Program-made: the position numbers and the translations under genes | Part shown: positions 50,814 through 61,107 of the stretch, piece after piece | Position numbering within the stretch: position 1 is the first letter of the stretch | Layout of the letters: every line of letters begins with the position of its first letter | From: Bin25 sp026709415 | GTDB lineage: Bacteria; Bacteroidota; Bacteroidia; Flavobacteriales; Flavobacteriaceae | Direction of reading: 5' to 3' | DNA length: 64,000 bases | Assembly: GCA_965200045.1 (NCBI GenBank) | Contig: OZ241330.1 | Location: 310,001-374,000 of the forward strand | The notes under the pieces: model-generated | What the model saw: only the letters and a program-made list of their open reading frames with translations | Databases searched by the model: none | What the model was told of the DNA's origin: nothing

Positions 50814-52169
50814 TTGCCGACCGACTTTTTCCAATTTTTTGAAAATCTTCTCAATTCATTAATCCGTCCTTTTGAATGGATGATGCTTCTGTTGATTGTT
50901 GGTGGGGGGATCTATTTGGTCATCCATTCCCGATTGGCACCACTGAGAAGAATCGCTAAAGGATTTAAATTACTCGTGTCGGTCGATCAAAACCAAGGGA
51001 TTTCCCGTTTTAAAGTTTTATCCGCTGTGTTAGCGGCCACTGTTGGACTGGGCAACATATCGGGAGTGGCTATCGCTATTTACATGGGGGGACCAGGGGT
51101 GTTGGTTTGGATGTGGTTAACAGCCGTTGTCGGAATGATCATCAAATTTTATTCTTGTTCGTTATCGGTTCAACTTCGAACTAAAGACCGTGAGGGTCGG
51201 TGGTTGGGAGGCCCAATGTATTATATGGATTTAGGCATCAAACGCTACGGAAAACCCATGGCCATTTGGTTTTCTATCGCTGGACTATTTGGTGTGCTTC
51301 CTGCGTTTACAGCCAATCAAATGACGGCTTCGATTATCAATGTCGTTCAACCCAACCAATACTTAGAGTTTGGTGATTTTTATTGGAAACTCATTTTGGG
51401 GATTGTTTTTTGCATTATCAGTGCCATTGTCATCTTTGGTGGATTAAAAAAAATAGTTCAAGTCACTTCTTCCCTAGTGCCCACTATGGTAGGGATCTAT
51501 TTTTTATTAGGCGGTTATATTCTGTTGACCAATAGTTCTCAAATTATTCCATCATTCGGGCTCATTTTTGGTGAGGCCTTCCAGTTTGAAACAGCCGTCA
51601 CCGGCGGATTTTGGGGGTTGGTTTTATTGGGGATACGAAGAGCTGTCTTTTCAAATGAATCGGGGGTGGGTAATGCCCCAATGTATCATGGACAATCCCA
51701 AAGTGAAAAAGGAACGGATGAGGGTTTGGTGGCCATGCTGGGGCCTTTATTCGATACGATTCTCGTCTGTACCATCACAGGACTGGTTCTGATTATTTCA
51801 CAAGCTTATCTTATCGACGATTTAAATGGCATTACATTGACTTTAGAGGCCTTTCGCTCTTTGTTTTACGGTTTTGGTGATGAATTACTCCTTTTAATGG
51901 TGTTAGTTTTTGGTATTTCGACACTCCTCACCTATTCCTATTATGGCGTCAAATGTTTGGGGTATTTAACTCGGCCAAAATGGGGCTTTTTGTATAATTA
52001 CTTTTATATCGCTAGCATTATTATTTCCTCAATAGTCACCGTTGAGATCGTTGTCGGCATGATCGATTTATCTTTTGCCCTGATGTGCATTCCCAATATG
52101 ATGGCCGTGCTTTATTTAGCACATCGCGTGCGCAAGGAAATGAAACAACGACAGTGGCTTAGGCGATAA
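50814..52169 (+). CDS. Sodium:alanine symporter family (AGCS) transporter
   Basis: 451 residues with about ten TM segments. AGCS signatures: LSAVLAATVGLGNISGVAIAIYMGGPGVLVWMWLTA (about 63-98), GGPMYYMDLGIKRYG, and RRAVFSNESGVGNAPMYHG. It imports alanine, glycine or related amino acids with sodium. The start is TTG at 50814, six bases after the upstream stop. It converges on the amidohydrolase gene. Confidence 0.94.
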   Translation: MPTDFFQFFENLLNSLIRPFEWMMLLLIVGGGIYLVIHSRLAPLRRIAKGFKLLVSVDQNQGISRFKVLSAVLAATVGLGNISGVAIAIYMGGPGVLVWMWLTAVVGMIIKFYSCSLSVQLRTKDREGRWLGGPMYYMDLGIKRYGKPMAIWFSIAGLFGVLPAFTANQMTASIINVVQPNQYLEFGDFYWKLILGIVFCIISAIVIFGGLKKIVQVTSSLVPTMVGIYFLLGGYILLTNSSQIIPSFGLIFGEAFQFETAVTGGFWGLVLLGIRRAVFSNESGVGNAPMYHGQSQSEKGTDEGLVAMLGPLFDTILVCTITGLVLIISQAYLIDDLNGITLTLEAFRSLFYGFGDELLLLMVLVFGISTLLTYSYYGVKCLGYLTRPKWGFLYNYFYIASIIISSIVTVEIVVGMIDLSFALMCIPNMMAVLYLAHRVRKEMKQRQWLRR

Positions 52170-52173
52170 CGGC

Positions 52174-53633
52174 TTAATCTTGATAGTCTAGTGGTGGTGG
52201 CCCATCGGGGACGAGCCCTTCATAAACATAATCGCCTTTTCGTTCTTTAAATTCGGCTATGATTTCTTTTCGTAAAGACTCGTTAGTGAATAGATCAACG
52301 CCCGTCATGGCCAATGCCTTTGAAGCATGCACCAAGCCTTTATGACCGATGGATGAGGCTCCACTGGCAACGACGGCCCATGAATGCCATGCGTTCCATA
52401 GGGAGCAATGGTGGCGGTCATGCGGATGACGGGAACAATAAAGCTCACATCACCCACATCGGTAGATCCCCCGCCTGGATCTTCTCTTGGATACTCCCAG
52501 GGTTCTAGTGTGCCATCCATCCCTGTGAGGGGGATGTCCGTAGCTCTTTGGATATCGTGAGCAAAGGCTATTTCTTCTTCGGTATAGGTGATTTCTCCAA
52601 GGGTTTTTAAGTTTTCATGCATGACTTTGCCACCAACAACATTGGGAAGGAGTTCGTGTATTCCAGAAATCAAACTGACTTTATAATCCACATTGGCCAG
52701 AATAGCGGCTCCTTCAACCATTTCTTGAACTCTTTGATAGACGACTTTCATTCCTGTACGCTTGCTATCTCTAACCCGAACCCATATTTTAGAATAGTCA
52801 GGAACCACATTGACAACACTTCCAGCATCTTGAATATGGTAATGAATGCGTACCGTCGGTTTGACATGCTCTCTGAGTGCATTGATTCCGTGGGCATACA
52901 ATTCAACCGCATCAGAAGCCGAGCGCCCATTCCAAGGATCCGACGCCGCATGAGCGGCTTGACCATAGAATTCTACTGTAAAATCTACCAAAGCCAACGA
53001 ACTTTGGACATCTGCTTTTGTGGTATAACTTGGATGCCAATCCAAACAAACATCCAAATCATCGAATAGACCAGCACGAGCCATCCATAACTTACCAAAA
53101 TAAATTTCTTCAGCAGGAGCTCCAAAAAATTTGATAGTTCCCTGTAGTTTATTTTGTTCGATGAGATTTTTTAAAGCGACCGCGGCCCCTAATGATGCCG
53201 TACCAAAAATATTGTGACCGCATCCGTGACCAGAGCCTCCTTCAACAAGAGGCGATTTATAGGGCACCTGTTTTTGAGATAATCCAGGTAGAGCATCAAA
53301 TTCCCCTAAAATGCCAATAACGGGACGTCCCGAACCATAGGTAGCTACGAAAGCGGTGGGGGTTTGAGCGACCCCCTCTTCAACTGTAAATCCGTTCTTT
53401 TTGGCATACTCTATCAATGTTGCCGCAGATACAGTTTCTCTAAAGGCAACTTCAGCCGCTTTCCAAATTTTATCGGATACTTCAATCAAATCTTCTTTTT
53501 GGTTTTCAACATCAGTCATCACCAAGAATTTCAAATCGTCGTTATTTTGAGAGAAGGCATATTGAGTCCAGAGAACCCACAAGGGTATGTAAATCAGCTT
53601 CTTCATCATATTATAGCATATCTTGAATCTCAA
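52174..53633 (-). pseudogene. Exported M20-family amidohydrolase, one-base frameshift near the C terminus
   Basis: The protein starts with a signal peptide (MMKKLIYIPLWVLWTQYAFSQ, from 53609/53606) and has the M20/AbgB-like core: GILGEFDALPG, GCGHNIFGTASLGAA, FGAPAEEIYFGKLWMARAGL, CLDWHPSYTTKA and GGGSTDVGDVS. It hydrolyses N-acyl or amide bonds of amino acids. After PYGTHG the frame is lost near 52388-52390. One base missing from a Gly codon would restore HSWAVVASGASSIGHKGLVHASKALAMTGVDLF... to a normal end (PPPLDYQD) at TAA 52174. The break is either a real recent mutation or a sequencing or assembly error; the rest is intact. Confidence 0.82.
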
Positions 53634-53752
53634 AGGTACGTGTTCTATGGATGACTTGAGGTTTTATTTCAAGTTTAACATCCTTTATTCACAATGACTC
53701 ATGAATTGGGCAAAAATTTTCATAACTTGCTCCGTACTTAAACTATTATGAT

Positions 53753-54178
53753 ATGAAACTATTAGGAATTTTACTCTTTGTTATCGGTATTGTCGTGGGT
53801 TTACAATTTGTTTTGGAGCCTATTTTACATACCGCAACACCTGAAGCACCATTCAGCTCCAATTGGAAGTATGTGAATATTGCCACGATGATCGCCATCG
53901 TTATTGGATTAATCGTCAGTTCATTATCATCAAAAAAATCAGACGGTTCATCGGCAAATTGTAGCGCTTGTACTCGCAACAACATCTATTGCACGGGATA
54001 TTTTGTTCTTTTACTGCTATTTATTTGGAACTATGCCCAATTATTCAACGAAAGTTACACCGAGTTAGCCGCCACAAAGGAGGTGCATTCGTTGATATGG
54101 GTCATCATTGATGTTTCCGTGGTTTTACTTTCCATTTCACTTGGAAAAGATTTATGGCGATCGAAACCGTCTGATTAA
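53753..54178 (+). CDS. Four-TM membrane protein, paralogue of the gene at 54800
   Basis: 141 residues with hydrophobic segments at about 3-24, 44-61, 80-98 and 115-131. Not recognised. It is clearly related to the protein at 54800-55210 (GLQFVLEPIL, NWKYVN, WNYAQ, V(L/V)LLS(I/V)SLGKDL in the same positions), so it arose by local duplication. Role unknown. Confidence 0.7.
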   Translation: MKLLGILLFVIGIVVGLQFVLEPILHTATPEAPFSSNWKYVNIATMIAIVIGLIVSSLSSKKSDGSSANCSACTRNNIYCTGYFVLLLLFIWNYAQLFNESYTELAATKEVHSLIWVIIDVSVVLLSISLGKDLWRSKPSD

Positions 54179-54799
54179 GTTCTTACACTTGATGAATCGC
54201 GAGATGACTCTTTTGTGCTTTAAAGTTATGGCCTGATGGATTGAACTGGTAAGTGCCATCAATGGACGGATTATTCTAGTCTTTTCAGCAAGAGTAGCGT
54301 TTATTTAGGCCTATAATCAAGGTAAAATTGGGGCGTTTTCGTGAAGTAGCAAGATCAAGACACGAATCTGAGTTTTTAGTTCTTCCGAGAAGAATTGTCG
54401 CTGTGATTCATGCGCCTATATTGGCTTTTTTTCGAGTTCGGTCCATTCATTTGGGACGCATTGATTTATTGATAGGGGTACGTATTGTTTTAAACACGGC
54501 CGTAAGGGATTGATTATCTTTTAACTATTTCACGGATAACTCTTGACACCTCCCTTCAATGGGGTTAAATAGGACTTCTTTTTGACGGATTCTTAAAGAT
54601 TTTGATGACGGAGACTTTTTCATTGGCTCACAAAAAGACAACGTCAATTTTGTGAGGAATGTCGTGTGATGTTGATTATTGTCGTTCCATTATGTGGCTA
54701 CTTTAAAGTCCATTATCATGCACTTAATTGCTCTACATCAAAACCTCATTTTTTTTATCCGAATTTCAAGTAACTTAGCTTTCCTAAATCTTAAATTTC
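54179..54799. other. Intergenic region between the duplicated membrane-protein genes
   Basis: About 620 bases with no supported gene. A short plus-strand frame (54328-54513) is rich in Arg and Ile and has no protein-like neighbours or homologue pattern I recognise. No transposon end was found. Confidence 0.4.
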
Positions 54800-55210
54800 A
54801 TGAAATTTCTCGGCGTTTTACTTATTCTGATTGGTGTTGTGGTCGGTCTTCAATTTGTATTAGAACCCATTCTATACGCTTCAACACGCCAGTCCCCTTA
54901 CAGTCCAACATGGAAATATGTTAATTACGCGATGATTTTGGCCATTCTCATTGGATTAATTGTCACCTCATTGAAACGCCATCCACCTGAAAATTCTTCC
55001 CAAAATTCTGGTAGATGCACTCGAAAAAACATTCAATCGATTGGATTTATTGTCATTGCATTGCTATTCACATGGAACTATGCTCAAATTCACAACCATG
55101 ATTTTGCGGAAATGGCCACGACTCAGACTACTCGTGAAATCCTATGGGTAACTATTGATGTTTCTCTGATTCTACTATCGGTTTCTCTTGGAAAAGATTT
55201 GTTACGTTAA
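54800..55210 (+). CDS. Four-TM membrane protein, paralogue of the gene at 53753
   Basis: 136 residues with the same topology and blocks as the copy upstream: MKFLGVLLILIGVVVGLQFV, LEPILYAS, WKYVNYAMI, TRKNIQSIGFIVIALLFTWNYAQ and SLGKDLLR. Both copies are intact and diverged, which suggests that each is kept under selection. No function known. Confidence 0.7.
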   Translation: MKFLGVLLILIGVVVGLQFVLEPILYASTRQSPYSPTWKYVNYAMILAILIGLIVTSLKRHPPENSSQNSGRCTRKNIQSIGFIVIALLFTWNYAQIHNHDFAEMATTQTTREILWVTIDVSLILLSVSLGKDLLR

Positions 55211-55452
55211 AACCGATGGTTTATCATTCGTTGTATTAAAAACAAGAGAAGACTGTCATCCAAACTCACAGTAAACGATTATGATTCCACTTAACACGGA
55301 AGGTGTATTCTAGTTCCATAGTGAATGATCTTGATGCTAAGAAAAACAACTAAAATTTGTGATATGAGAGCTGGAGGAACAAACGAAGTTTTTTTAGCGT
55401 ATTTCATACCTTGTTTGGTTGGCAGTTTCTAACTCCCGCATTTACCGTTTAA

Positions 55453-55698
55453 GCTTCTACAGCAACCATAACTATAGTCATCGTCACCATTGTAAGAGGG
55501 GGTAAAAGAGCTAAACGTGAAAAGGCTCAAGAATTGAGAGAAAAAGAAATGCATGAAGAACAAAAGACTGTAATCAAAGTACAAGAAAAGAGAAATGAAG
55601 AAAAGCACCGACTTGAAATGAAAATTCTCGAACAAAAACTAAAGGATAGTGCTAAAGATAGCTCTGATAAGACAACAAAAGGAGGTGACTTGAATTAG
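55453..55698 (+). CDS. Possible small TM plus coiled-coil protein without a clear start
   Basis: The frame after TAA 55450-55452 encodes 81 residues: a short hydrophobic stretch (ATITIVIVTIVRGG), then a long charged helix (KRAKREKAQELREKEMHEEQ..., NEEKHRLEMKILEQKLKDS). It ends at TAG 55698, and AGGAGG occurs just before the end. No ATG precedes the TM segment, so it uses an odd start, is frameshifted upstream, or is a remnant. The composition is strongly protein-like. The region from 55211 to 55867 otherwise holds nothing I can support. Confidence 0.35.
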   Translation, partial: ASTATITIVIVTIVRGGKRAKREKAQELREKEMHEEQKTVIKVQEKRNEEKHRLEMKILEQKLKDSAKDSSDKTTKGGDLN

Positions 55699-55867
55699 TT
55701 TCCTATTCTGGCTTTTCCAAACCTAAACCATTGCCGATCTTTAACCCCTCAATCGCTAGATACTTATAACAACACGCCTGGGTGTTTGCTCGAAATAAAC
55801 GCTATGTTCAACTCGCTAGTACGTCATGATCCCATGTTGATTTTTTACTTTCGTACTTTGATGGGAT

Positions 55868-57586
55868 ATGACTGATTCCGAGATTTCGACTAAATATCAA
55901 ACTTGGTTGAATCCCCCTTTTGATGCCCAAACTAGAGATCAAGTAAAAAAGCTTCGAAGAAATCCCATACAATTGAAAGAGGCTTTTGCTAAAAATCTTG
56001 AATTTGGAACTGGTGGGATTCGAGGCATCATGGGGGTGGGCACTAACCGAATCAATCGATATACTCTGGGGCGATGTACTCAAGGTTTGTGCAACCACCT
56101 AAAAACAATTCATCAAAATGAATCCATCCTCTCTGTTGTGGCCTATGACTGTCGAAATCATAGTGCCCAATTAGCAAAAGAGGTGGCCAATGTATTTGCC
56201 GCAAATGGAGTCAAATGTTTTCTGTTTTCAGAGTTGAGAACCACCCCTGAACTTTCGTTTGCCGTTCGGTACCTGAAGGCTCACTGTGGTATCGTCATAA
56301 CGGCTTCTCACAACCCCCCTCAATACAACGGGTATAAAGTTTATGGACCTGATGGAGGACAAATTGTGCCCCCCATTGACCAATACATCATAGATGCCAT
56401 TGACCAAGTTTCATTTAGTGAAATTCAATTTGAGGCCAAACAACAGCTCATTGAATTGATTGATGAAAAAATTGATAAAGCCTACTTCAATACTGTTTTG
56501 AATGTCGCACAGATTAATCCGTCTAAAAACAAAAGTTTAAAGATTGTCTTCACTTCACTTCATGGGACTGGCATGACAGCCATTCCCCCGGTATTGGAAA
56601 AGGCTGGATTTGGACATCTGCACATTGTTAAAAAACAAGCTCCGCCAAATGGGGATTTTCCTACAGTAGAATCACCAAATCCCGAAGAGTCTAAAGCTTT
56701 TTCCATGGCCTTTGATTTGGCCAAACAACAGGACGCTGAAATAGTGATTGGGACAGATCCTGATGCTGACAGACTAGGGGTTGGTGTTAAAACAATAAGC
56801 GGTTCATACCAACTACTGTCGGGAAATCAAGCCATGGTATTAATGACTGAATTTTTATTAAACCATAAAAAACGAAAAGGGGAATTGAACCAAAATTCTT
56901 TTATTGCAACCACCATTGTTTCAACGCCGCTGATGGAAAAGATGGCCCATCATTATGGTATTGAATGTAAAATTTGTTTGACCGGTTTTAAATGGATTGG
57001 TCAAATGATTGAAGATTTTCAAGATCAAGAGTTCATTTGCGGAGGAGAGGAAAGTTTCGGCTATTTGGTAGGCGATCAGGTTCGAGACAAAGATGCGGTT
57101 TCCGCCACTTTATTGATGTGCGAAATAGCACAACTATTAAAAGATAAAGGCAGTCATTTACTCGAGTATCTTTCTGAGATTTATCATAAATACGGTCTTT
57201 TTCATGAAGATTTGGTGTCGTTGACCAAAGAAGGTCTCTCCGGTTTTGAAGAGATTCAACAACAACTCAAAACACTTCGTCAATCGCCTCCCAAAACACT
57301 AGCCAATCAAAAAGTAGTCACCATTAATGACTTTCAGTCCTCCCAAAGTATTGATGTTGAATCCCAACAGATTCAATCCATTGAATTACCCCCATCAAAC
57401 GTACTTCAGTTCATTACCCAAGATCATTCAAAAGTGACCATCCGACCCAGTGGAACCGAACCCAAAATAAAATTTTACTTCAGCCTCCAAAGATTTTATC
57501 AATCTCAAGTTTCTCTTTTAGACCAATTAAATCAACTTTCTGAAGAAATCGGATTATTAAAACGAGATTTTAATCTCTCTCCATGA
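55868..57586 (+). CDS. Phosphohexomutase (phosphoglucomutase/phosphomannomutase)
   Basis: 572 residues, the PgcA/PGM2-like form. It interconverts hexose 1- and 6-phosphates for glycogen or envelope sugars. The active-site serine is S147 in TASHNPPQYNGYK; the metal loop is GTDPDADRLGV (295-305); the sugar-binding loop is GGEESFGYLVGD; the phosphate-binding loop near the end is RPSGTEPKIKFYF. The stop overlaps the ABC exporter start as ATGA, so the genes are coupled, and both could serve envelope glycan or lipid export. Confidence 0.95.
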   Translation: MTDSEISTKYQTWLNPPFDAQTRDQVKKLRRNPIQLKEAFAKNLEFGTGGIRGIMGVGTNRINRYTLGRCTQGLCNHLKTIHQNESILSVVAYDCRNHSAQLAKEVANVFAANGVKCFLFSELRTTPELSFAVRYLKAHCGIVITASHNPPQYNGYKVYGPDGGQIVPPIDQYIIDAIDQVSFSEIQFEAKQQLIELIDEKIDKAYFNTVLNVAQINPSKNKSLKIVFTSLHGTGMTAIPPVLEKAGFGHLHIVKKQAPPNGDFPTVESPNPEESKAFSMAFDLAKQQDAEIVIGTDPDADRLGVGVKTISGSYQLLSGNQAMVLMTEFLLNHKKRKGELNQNSFIATTIVSTPLMEKMAHHYGIECKICLTGFKWIGQMIEDFQDQEFICGGEESFGYLVGDQVRDKDAVSATLLMCEIAQLLKDKGSHLLEYLSEIYHKYGLFHEDLVSLTKEGLSGFEEIQQQLKTLRQSPPKTLANQKVVTINDFQSSQSIDVESQQIQSIELPPSNVLQFITQDHSKVTIRPSGTEPKIKFYFSLQRFYQSQVSLLDQLNQLSEEIGLLKRDFNLSP

Positions 57587-59403
57587 AACTACTGAAGCGA
57601 ATTCTGGCCTTTGGATCACCCTACAAAGGTTATGTCGCCCTCAACATCCTATTTAATTTTTTGTATGCCGTGTTTAGTGGTTTGGCTTTTATTTCTCTGA
57701 TACCCATGTTGGATGTGTTGTTTGCTACCAATCAATCTCAAACAACCCCCCCAGTCTATACTGGCATTGACCATTTGACTAGTTACTTAAAATCTTATAT
57801 GGATTATTATATCCATGAAAATTTTGATCAGAACACCAGTCATCTATTAGTCTTTGTCATTGCCGTTGTCTTAGTCACTTTTCTATTAAAAAACTTGTGT
57901 AATTATTTAGCTCTGTTTTTTATCACTTTTTTGAGGAATGGGATTCTCCGAGATTTAAGAAATAAATTATATCACAAAATCATCCATCTTCCTGTATCAT
58001 ATTTTTCAGAGAAGAAAAAAGGAGATTTAATATCTCGCATGACCCATGATGTGAATGAAGTCCAAGTGTCTTTTTTATCCATGTTGGAAGTACTGGTACG
58101 AGATCCCTTGACCATCTTGTTTTCCATTTTTTTCATGCTAACCATCAGTATTAAATTGACCATCGTTGTTTTGATATTTATTCCGATTTCGGGTTTTTTG
58201 ATTACACAAATAGGCAAACGGCTTAAAAAAGATTCTGATTTGTTGCAAAAACAACAAGGACGCTTCATGTCCATTATGGATGAAACCATTGTGGGACAAC
58301 CCGTGATTAAATCTTTTCAAGCAGAGAATAAGTTCATCCATCTCTTTATTACGGCTACCAAACGGTTTTATCGTTTTTCGAATCGCTTCTTTCATCGAGC
58401 CAATTTAGCTTCTCCGATGAGCGAGTTTTTAGGGATTTGTACCATTGGTGTTTTGCTTTGGATTGGGGGACAAGAAGTCCTCAATAGCACCACGCTATCC
58501 GGTGCTTTTTTCATCTCTTATATGGGATTGGCATACAACATATTGACTCCGGCCAAAAACATCAGCAAAGCCTATTACAGTCTTCGTAAAGCCGATGCAG
58601 CGGGAGAACGGATTTTTGAAATATTGGACATTCCCTCACGAAAAGATCATGCCATGTCGGTTTCAAAAAGCGATTTTGAGCGTCATATCCGTTTTGAAAA
58701 TGTTCACTTCAAATATCGAGATCAGTGGGTATTAAAAGATTTGTCTTTTTCCATAAAGAAGGGCCAAATGGTGGCCTTGGTTGGCTCCTCAGGAAGTGGG
58801 AAAACGACCATCGCCAATATTTTATTGGGGTTTCAATCCATACAAAAAGGGCATCTTAAAATCGATGGCGTCCCTATTGAGAAAATAAAACGTTGCTCTT
58901 TATACCAAATGATTGGCTCCGTCGATCAACAACCCATCTTATTTCACGACACGGTAGCCAATAATTTAAAAATCGGCAAACCCCATGCCAGAAAAGAAGA
59001 ACTTATCGCCGCTGCAAAAGTGGCTAATGCTCACGAATTTATACAACAACTGCCCCACCAATACCATTCTAACATTGGTGAGGGAGCAGATAGGCTTTCA
59101 GGAGGGCAAAAGCAGCGCTTGTGCATCACCCGTGCCGTGGTTAAAAATCCTGACATCTTGATTCTTGATGAAGCCACATCATCGCTAGATACAGAAAGTG
59201 AAAAATTAGTGCAACAGGCTTTAGAAAAACTCATGAAAGGCCGTACTTCACTAGTTATTGCTCATCGATTATCTACGGTTGTGAAAGCCGATAAAATTTT
59301 GGTGCTCGATAAAGGAACCATCGTTGAATCTGGAACCCATTCTGAATTGATTAAAAAACAGAGCCTTTATAAAAAACTAGTTGATCTTCAAAACTTGACT
59401 TGA
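57583..59403 (+). CDS. MsbA-like ABC transporter (fused permease and ATPase)
   Basis: 606 residues. Six TM helices (about 15-330) form an exporter-type permease. The ATPase has VALVGSSGSGKTTI (Walker A, near 400), LSGGQKQRLCITRAV (signature) and DILILDEATSSLD (Walker B), followed by VIAHRLSTV. The overall plan is that of lipid-A or lipid-linked flippases such as MsbA, but other exporters look alike. It overlaps the phosphohexomutase gene by 4 bases. Confidence 0.93.
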   Translation: MKLLKRILAFGSPYKGYVALNILFNFLYAVFSGLAFISLIPMLDVLFATNQSQTTPPVYTGIDHLTSYLKSYMDYYIHENFDQNTSHLLVFVIAVVLVTFLLKNLCNYLALFFITFLRNGILRDLRNKLYHKIIHLPVSYFSEKKKGDLISRMTHDVNEVQVSFLSMLEVLVRDPLTILFSIFFMLTISIKLTIVVLIFIPISGFLITQIGKRLKKDSDLLQKQQGRFMSIMDETIVGQPVIKSFQAENKFIHLFITATKRFYRFSNRFFHRANLASPMSEFLGICTIGVLLWIGGQEVLNSTTLSGAFFISYMGLAYNILTPAKNISKAYYSLRKADAAGERIFEILDIPSRKDHAMSVSKSDFERHIRFENVHFKYRDQWVLKDLSFSIKKGQMVALVGSSGSGKTTIANILLGFQSIQKGHLKIDGVPIEKIKRCSLYQMIGSVDQQPILFHDTVANNLKIGKPHARKEELIAAAKVANAHEFIQQLPHQYHSNIGEGADRLSGGQKQRLCITRAVVKNPDILILDEATSSLDTESEKLVQQALEKLMKGRTSLVIAHRLSTVVKADKILVLDKGTIVESGTHSELIKKQSLYKKLVDLQNLT

Positions 59404-59420
59404 GTTTAGTCGTCAACAAA

Positions 59421-59441
59421 AAAGCGATCAGTGACCGCTTT
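59421..59441 (+). terminator. Candidate terminator after the ABC exporter
   Basis: AAAGCGATCAGTGACCGCTTT forms a 9-bp stem with one mismatch and is followed by TGTGTGTTTT, a weak T tract. It ends the phosphohexomutase-exporter unit. Confidence 0.5.
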
Positions 59442-59532
59442 GTGTGTTTTCACAACGGAATAATCCTTATTGTGAATTGGAATCAAAGTATAAATTTAAA
59501 AACTCTGATTGAATATTCTTGACAACAATGTC

Positions 59533-61059
59533 TTATGAATCTGATTTTTCAAACTTCAACAGTTGTTCGACATGTTGTCTAGAATTTGATAATCTAGGGA
59601 CCTTATGTTGACCCCCTAGTTTGTTTTTACTAGCCAACCAATCATAAAATAAATTTTCTCTAGCCATATGAATCATTGGTAAGTCAACCGTGATGTTTTT
59701 ATATCGCTTGGCTTGATAATCCGAATTTAAATTTTGTAAGGCTTGATCTAAATCTACAGTAAACTGATTGATGTCTTTAGGGGGTGATTTGAATTCGATG
59801 ATCCATTGATGACTTCCTTTGGAACCATTATCCATGAATATAGGAGCCACCGTGTAATCGGATATTAAACTTTGATGTTTTTTGTTGACCTGTTCCAATG
59901 CTTTTTCGGCATTATCAACAATCAATTCTTCTCCAAAAGCATTGATATGACTTTTAGTTCTTCCCGTCACTTGAATCCGATAGGGACTCAATGACGTAAA
60001 TATGATCGTATCTCCTATTCGATAACGCCAAAGTCCCGCATTGGTCGTAATCACAATTTCATATTGTACTCCTAATTCAACGCCATCAATAGTCACAATT
60101 TGATCCTTAATGGCCTTTTGGTCCATCCCTAAAGGGATGAATTCATAAAAAATGCCATAGTCCAACATCAACAACAAATCTTTCTCATAATTCCGATCTT
60201 GAATGGCTAAAAATCCTTCAGAGGCATTATAAATTTCATAGTATTTGAACTCTTGATCCGGAATCAATTGTTCAAATTGACTCATGTAAGGATTAAAGCT
60301 AACCCCGCCGTGAAAATACACTTCCAAATTTGGCCAGACTTGCTTGATATTTTCTTTTTCAGTGTGTTTTAAAACTTCATTCAAAAGAGACAACATCCAT
60401 GAGGGGACTCCTGCCATTCCTGTGACTTTCTGCTTAACTGTCTTTTTGACGATGGCTTTCATCTTTGATTCCCATTCCCCCATCAAGGAAACCGATTGAT
60501 TGGGAGTACTGCTGAGCTTTGCCCAAAAAGGGAGATTATCGATAATGATGGCGGATAAATCACCATAGTAACTATGGTGTTTGTGGTATAATTCGTGACT
60601 CCCCCCCAGTTTTAAATTTTTCCCGGCCAATAATTGGGATTTGGGATTGTTATGGAAGTACAACGAAAGCATGTCTTTTCCCGCTTTGTAATGACAACTT
60701 TCCAAGGCTTGAGTGCTGACGGGAATGTATTTGCTTTTGTCGTTGGTCGTCCCACTGGATTTGGCAAACCACTTAATATGGGTAGGCCAAAAAATATTTT
60801 GTTCTCCTTTGCGGCATCGGTCAATAAGGTGAGTTATCTGTTCGTATTCAACCAATGGAAGACGACTTTTGAAGGTTTCATAATTTTCAATAGAAGCAAA
60901 ATCATACTGTCTCCCCATTTGCGTGTTCGAGGCTACTTTTAATAATTCCAACATCAATTCCAATTGGACTTCCACTGGATATTTGATGAATAATTCAATT
61001 TGATGGATTCTCTTTTTTAATAGCCATGAAGCGATCAAATGAAACCAAGGGTGTGGCAT
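59533..61059 (-). CDS. GH3-like protein (acyl-acid-amido synthetase superfamily)
   Basis: 508 residues from ATG 61059 (a TTG at 61092 would leave only 15 bases to the divergent gene). Named after plant GH3 auxin-conjugating enzymes, the family adenylates an acid and joins it to an amine. The AMP-binding P-loop-like segment FAKSSGTTNDKSKYIPVS is visible, as are GGVSFNPY, YNASEGFLAIQD and NAGLWRYRIGDTIIFTSL. Bacteroidota carry one or more copies of unknown substrate. Transcribed alone. Confidence 0.9.
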   Translation of the reverse strand: MPHPWFHLIASWLLKKRIHQIELFIKYPVEVQLELMLELLKVASNTQMGRQYDFASIENYETFKSRLPLVEYEQITHLIDRCRKGEQNIFWPTHIKWFAKSSGTTNDKSKYIPVSTQALESCHYKAGKDMLSLYFHNNPKSQLLAGKNLKLGGSHELYHKHHSYYGDLSAIIIDNLPFWAKLSSTPNQSVSLMGEWESKMKAIVKKTVKQKVTGMAGVPSWMLSLLNEVLKHTEKENIKQVWPNLEVYFHGGVSFNPYMSQFEQLIPDQEFKYYEIYNASEGFLAIQDRNYEKDLLLMLDYGIFYEFIPLGMDQKAIKDQIVTIDGVELGVQYEIVITTNAGLWRYRIGDTIIFTSLSPYRIQVTGRTKSHINAFGEELIVDNAEKALEQVNKKHQSLISDYTVAPIFMDNGSKGSHQWIIEFKSPPKDINQFTVDLDQALQNLNSDYQAKRYKNITVDLPMIHMARENLFYDWLASKNKLGGQHKVPRLSNSRQHVEQLLKFEKSDS

Positions 61060-61107
61060 TAGTTGATGTATCTTTGGGTTCAAAATTAGCAATAATCAAA
61101 GCCAAAA

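Noticed and set aside
54328..54513. Short frame between the duplicated membrane proteins
   Set aside because: Arg/Ile-rich, no promoter or neighbour support, and no recognised pattern.
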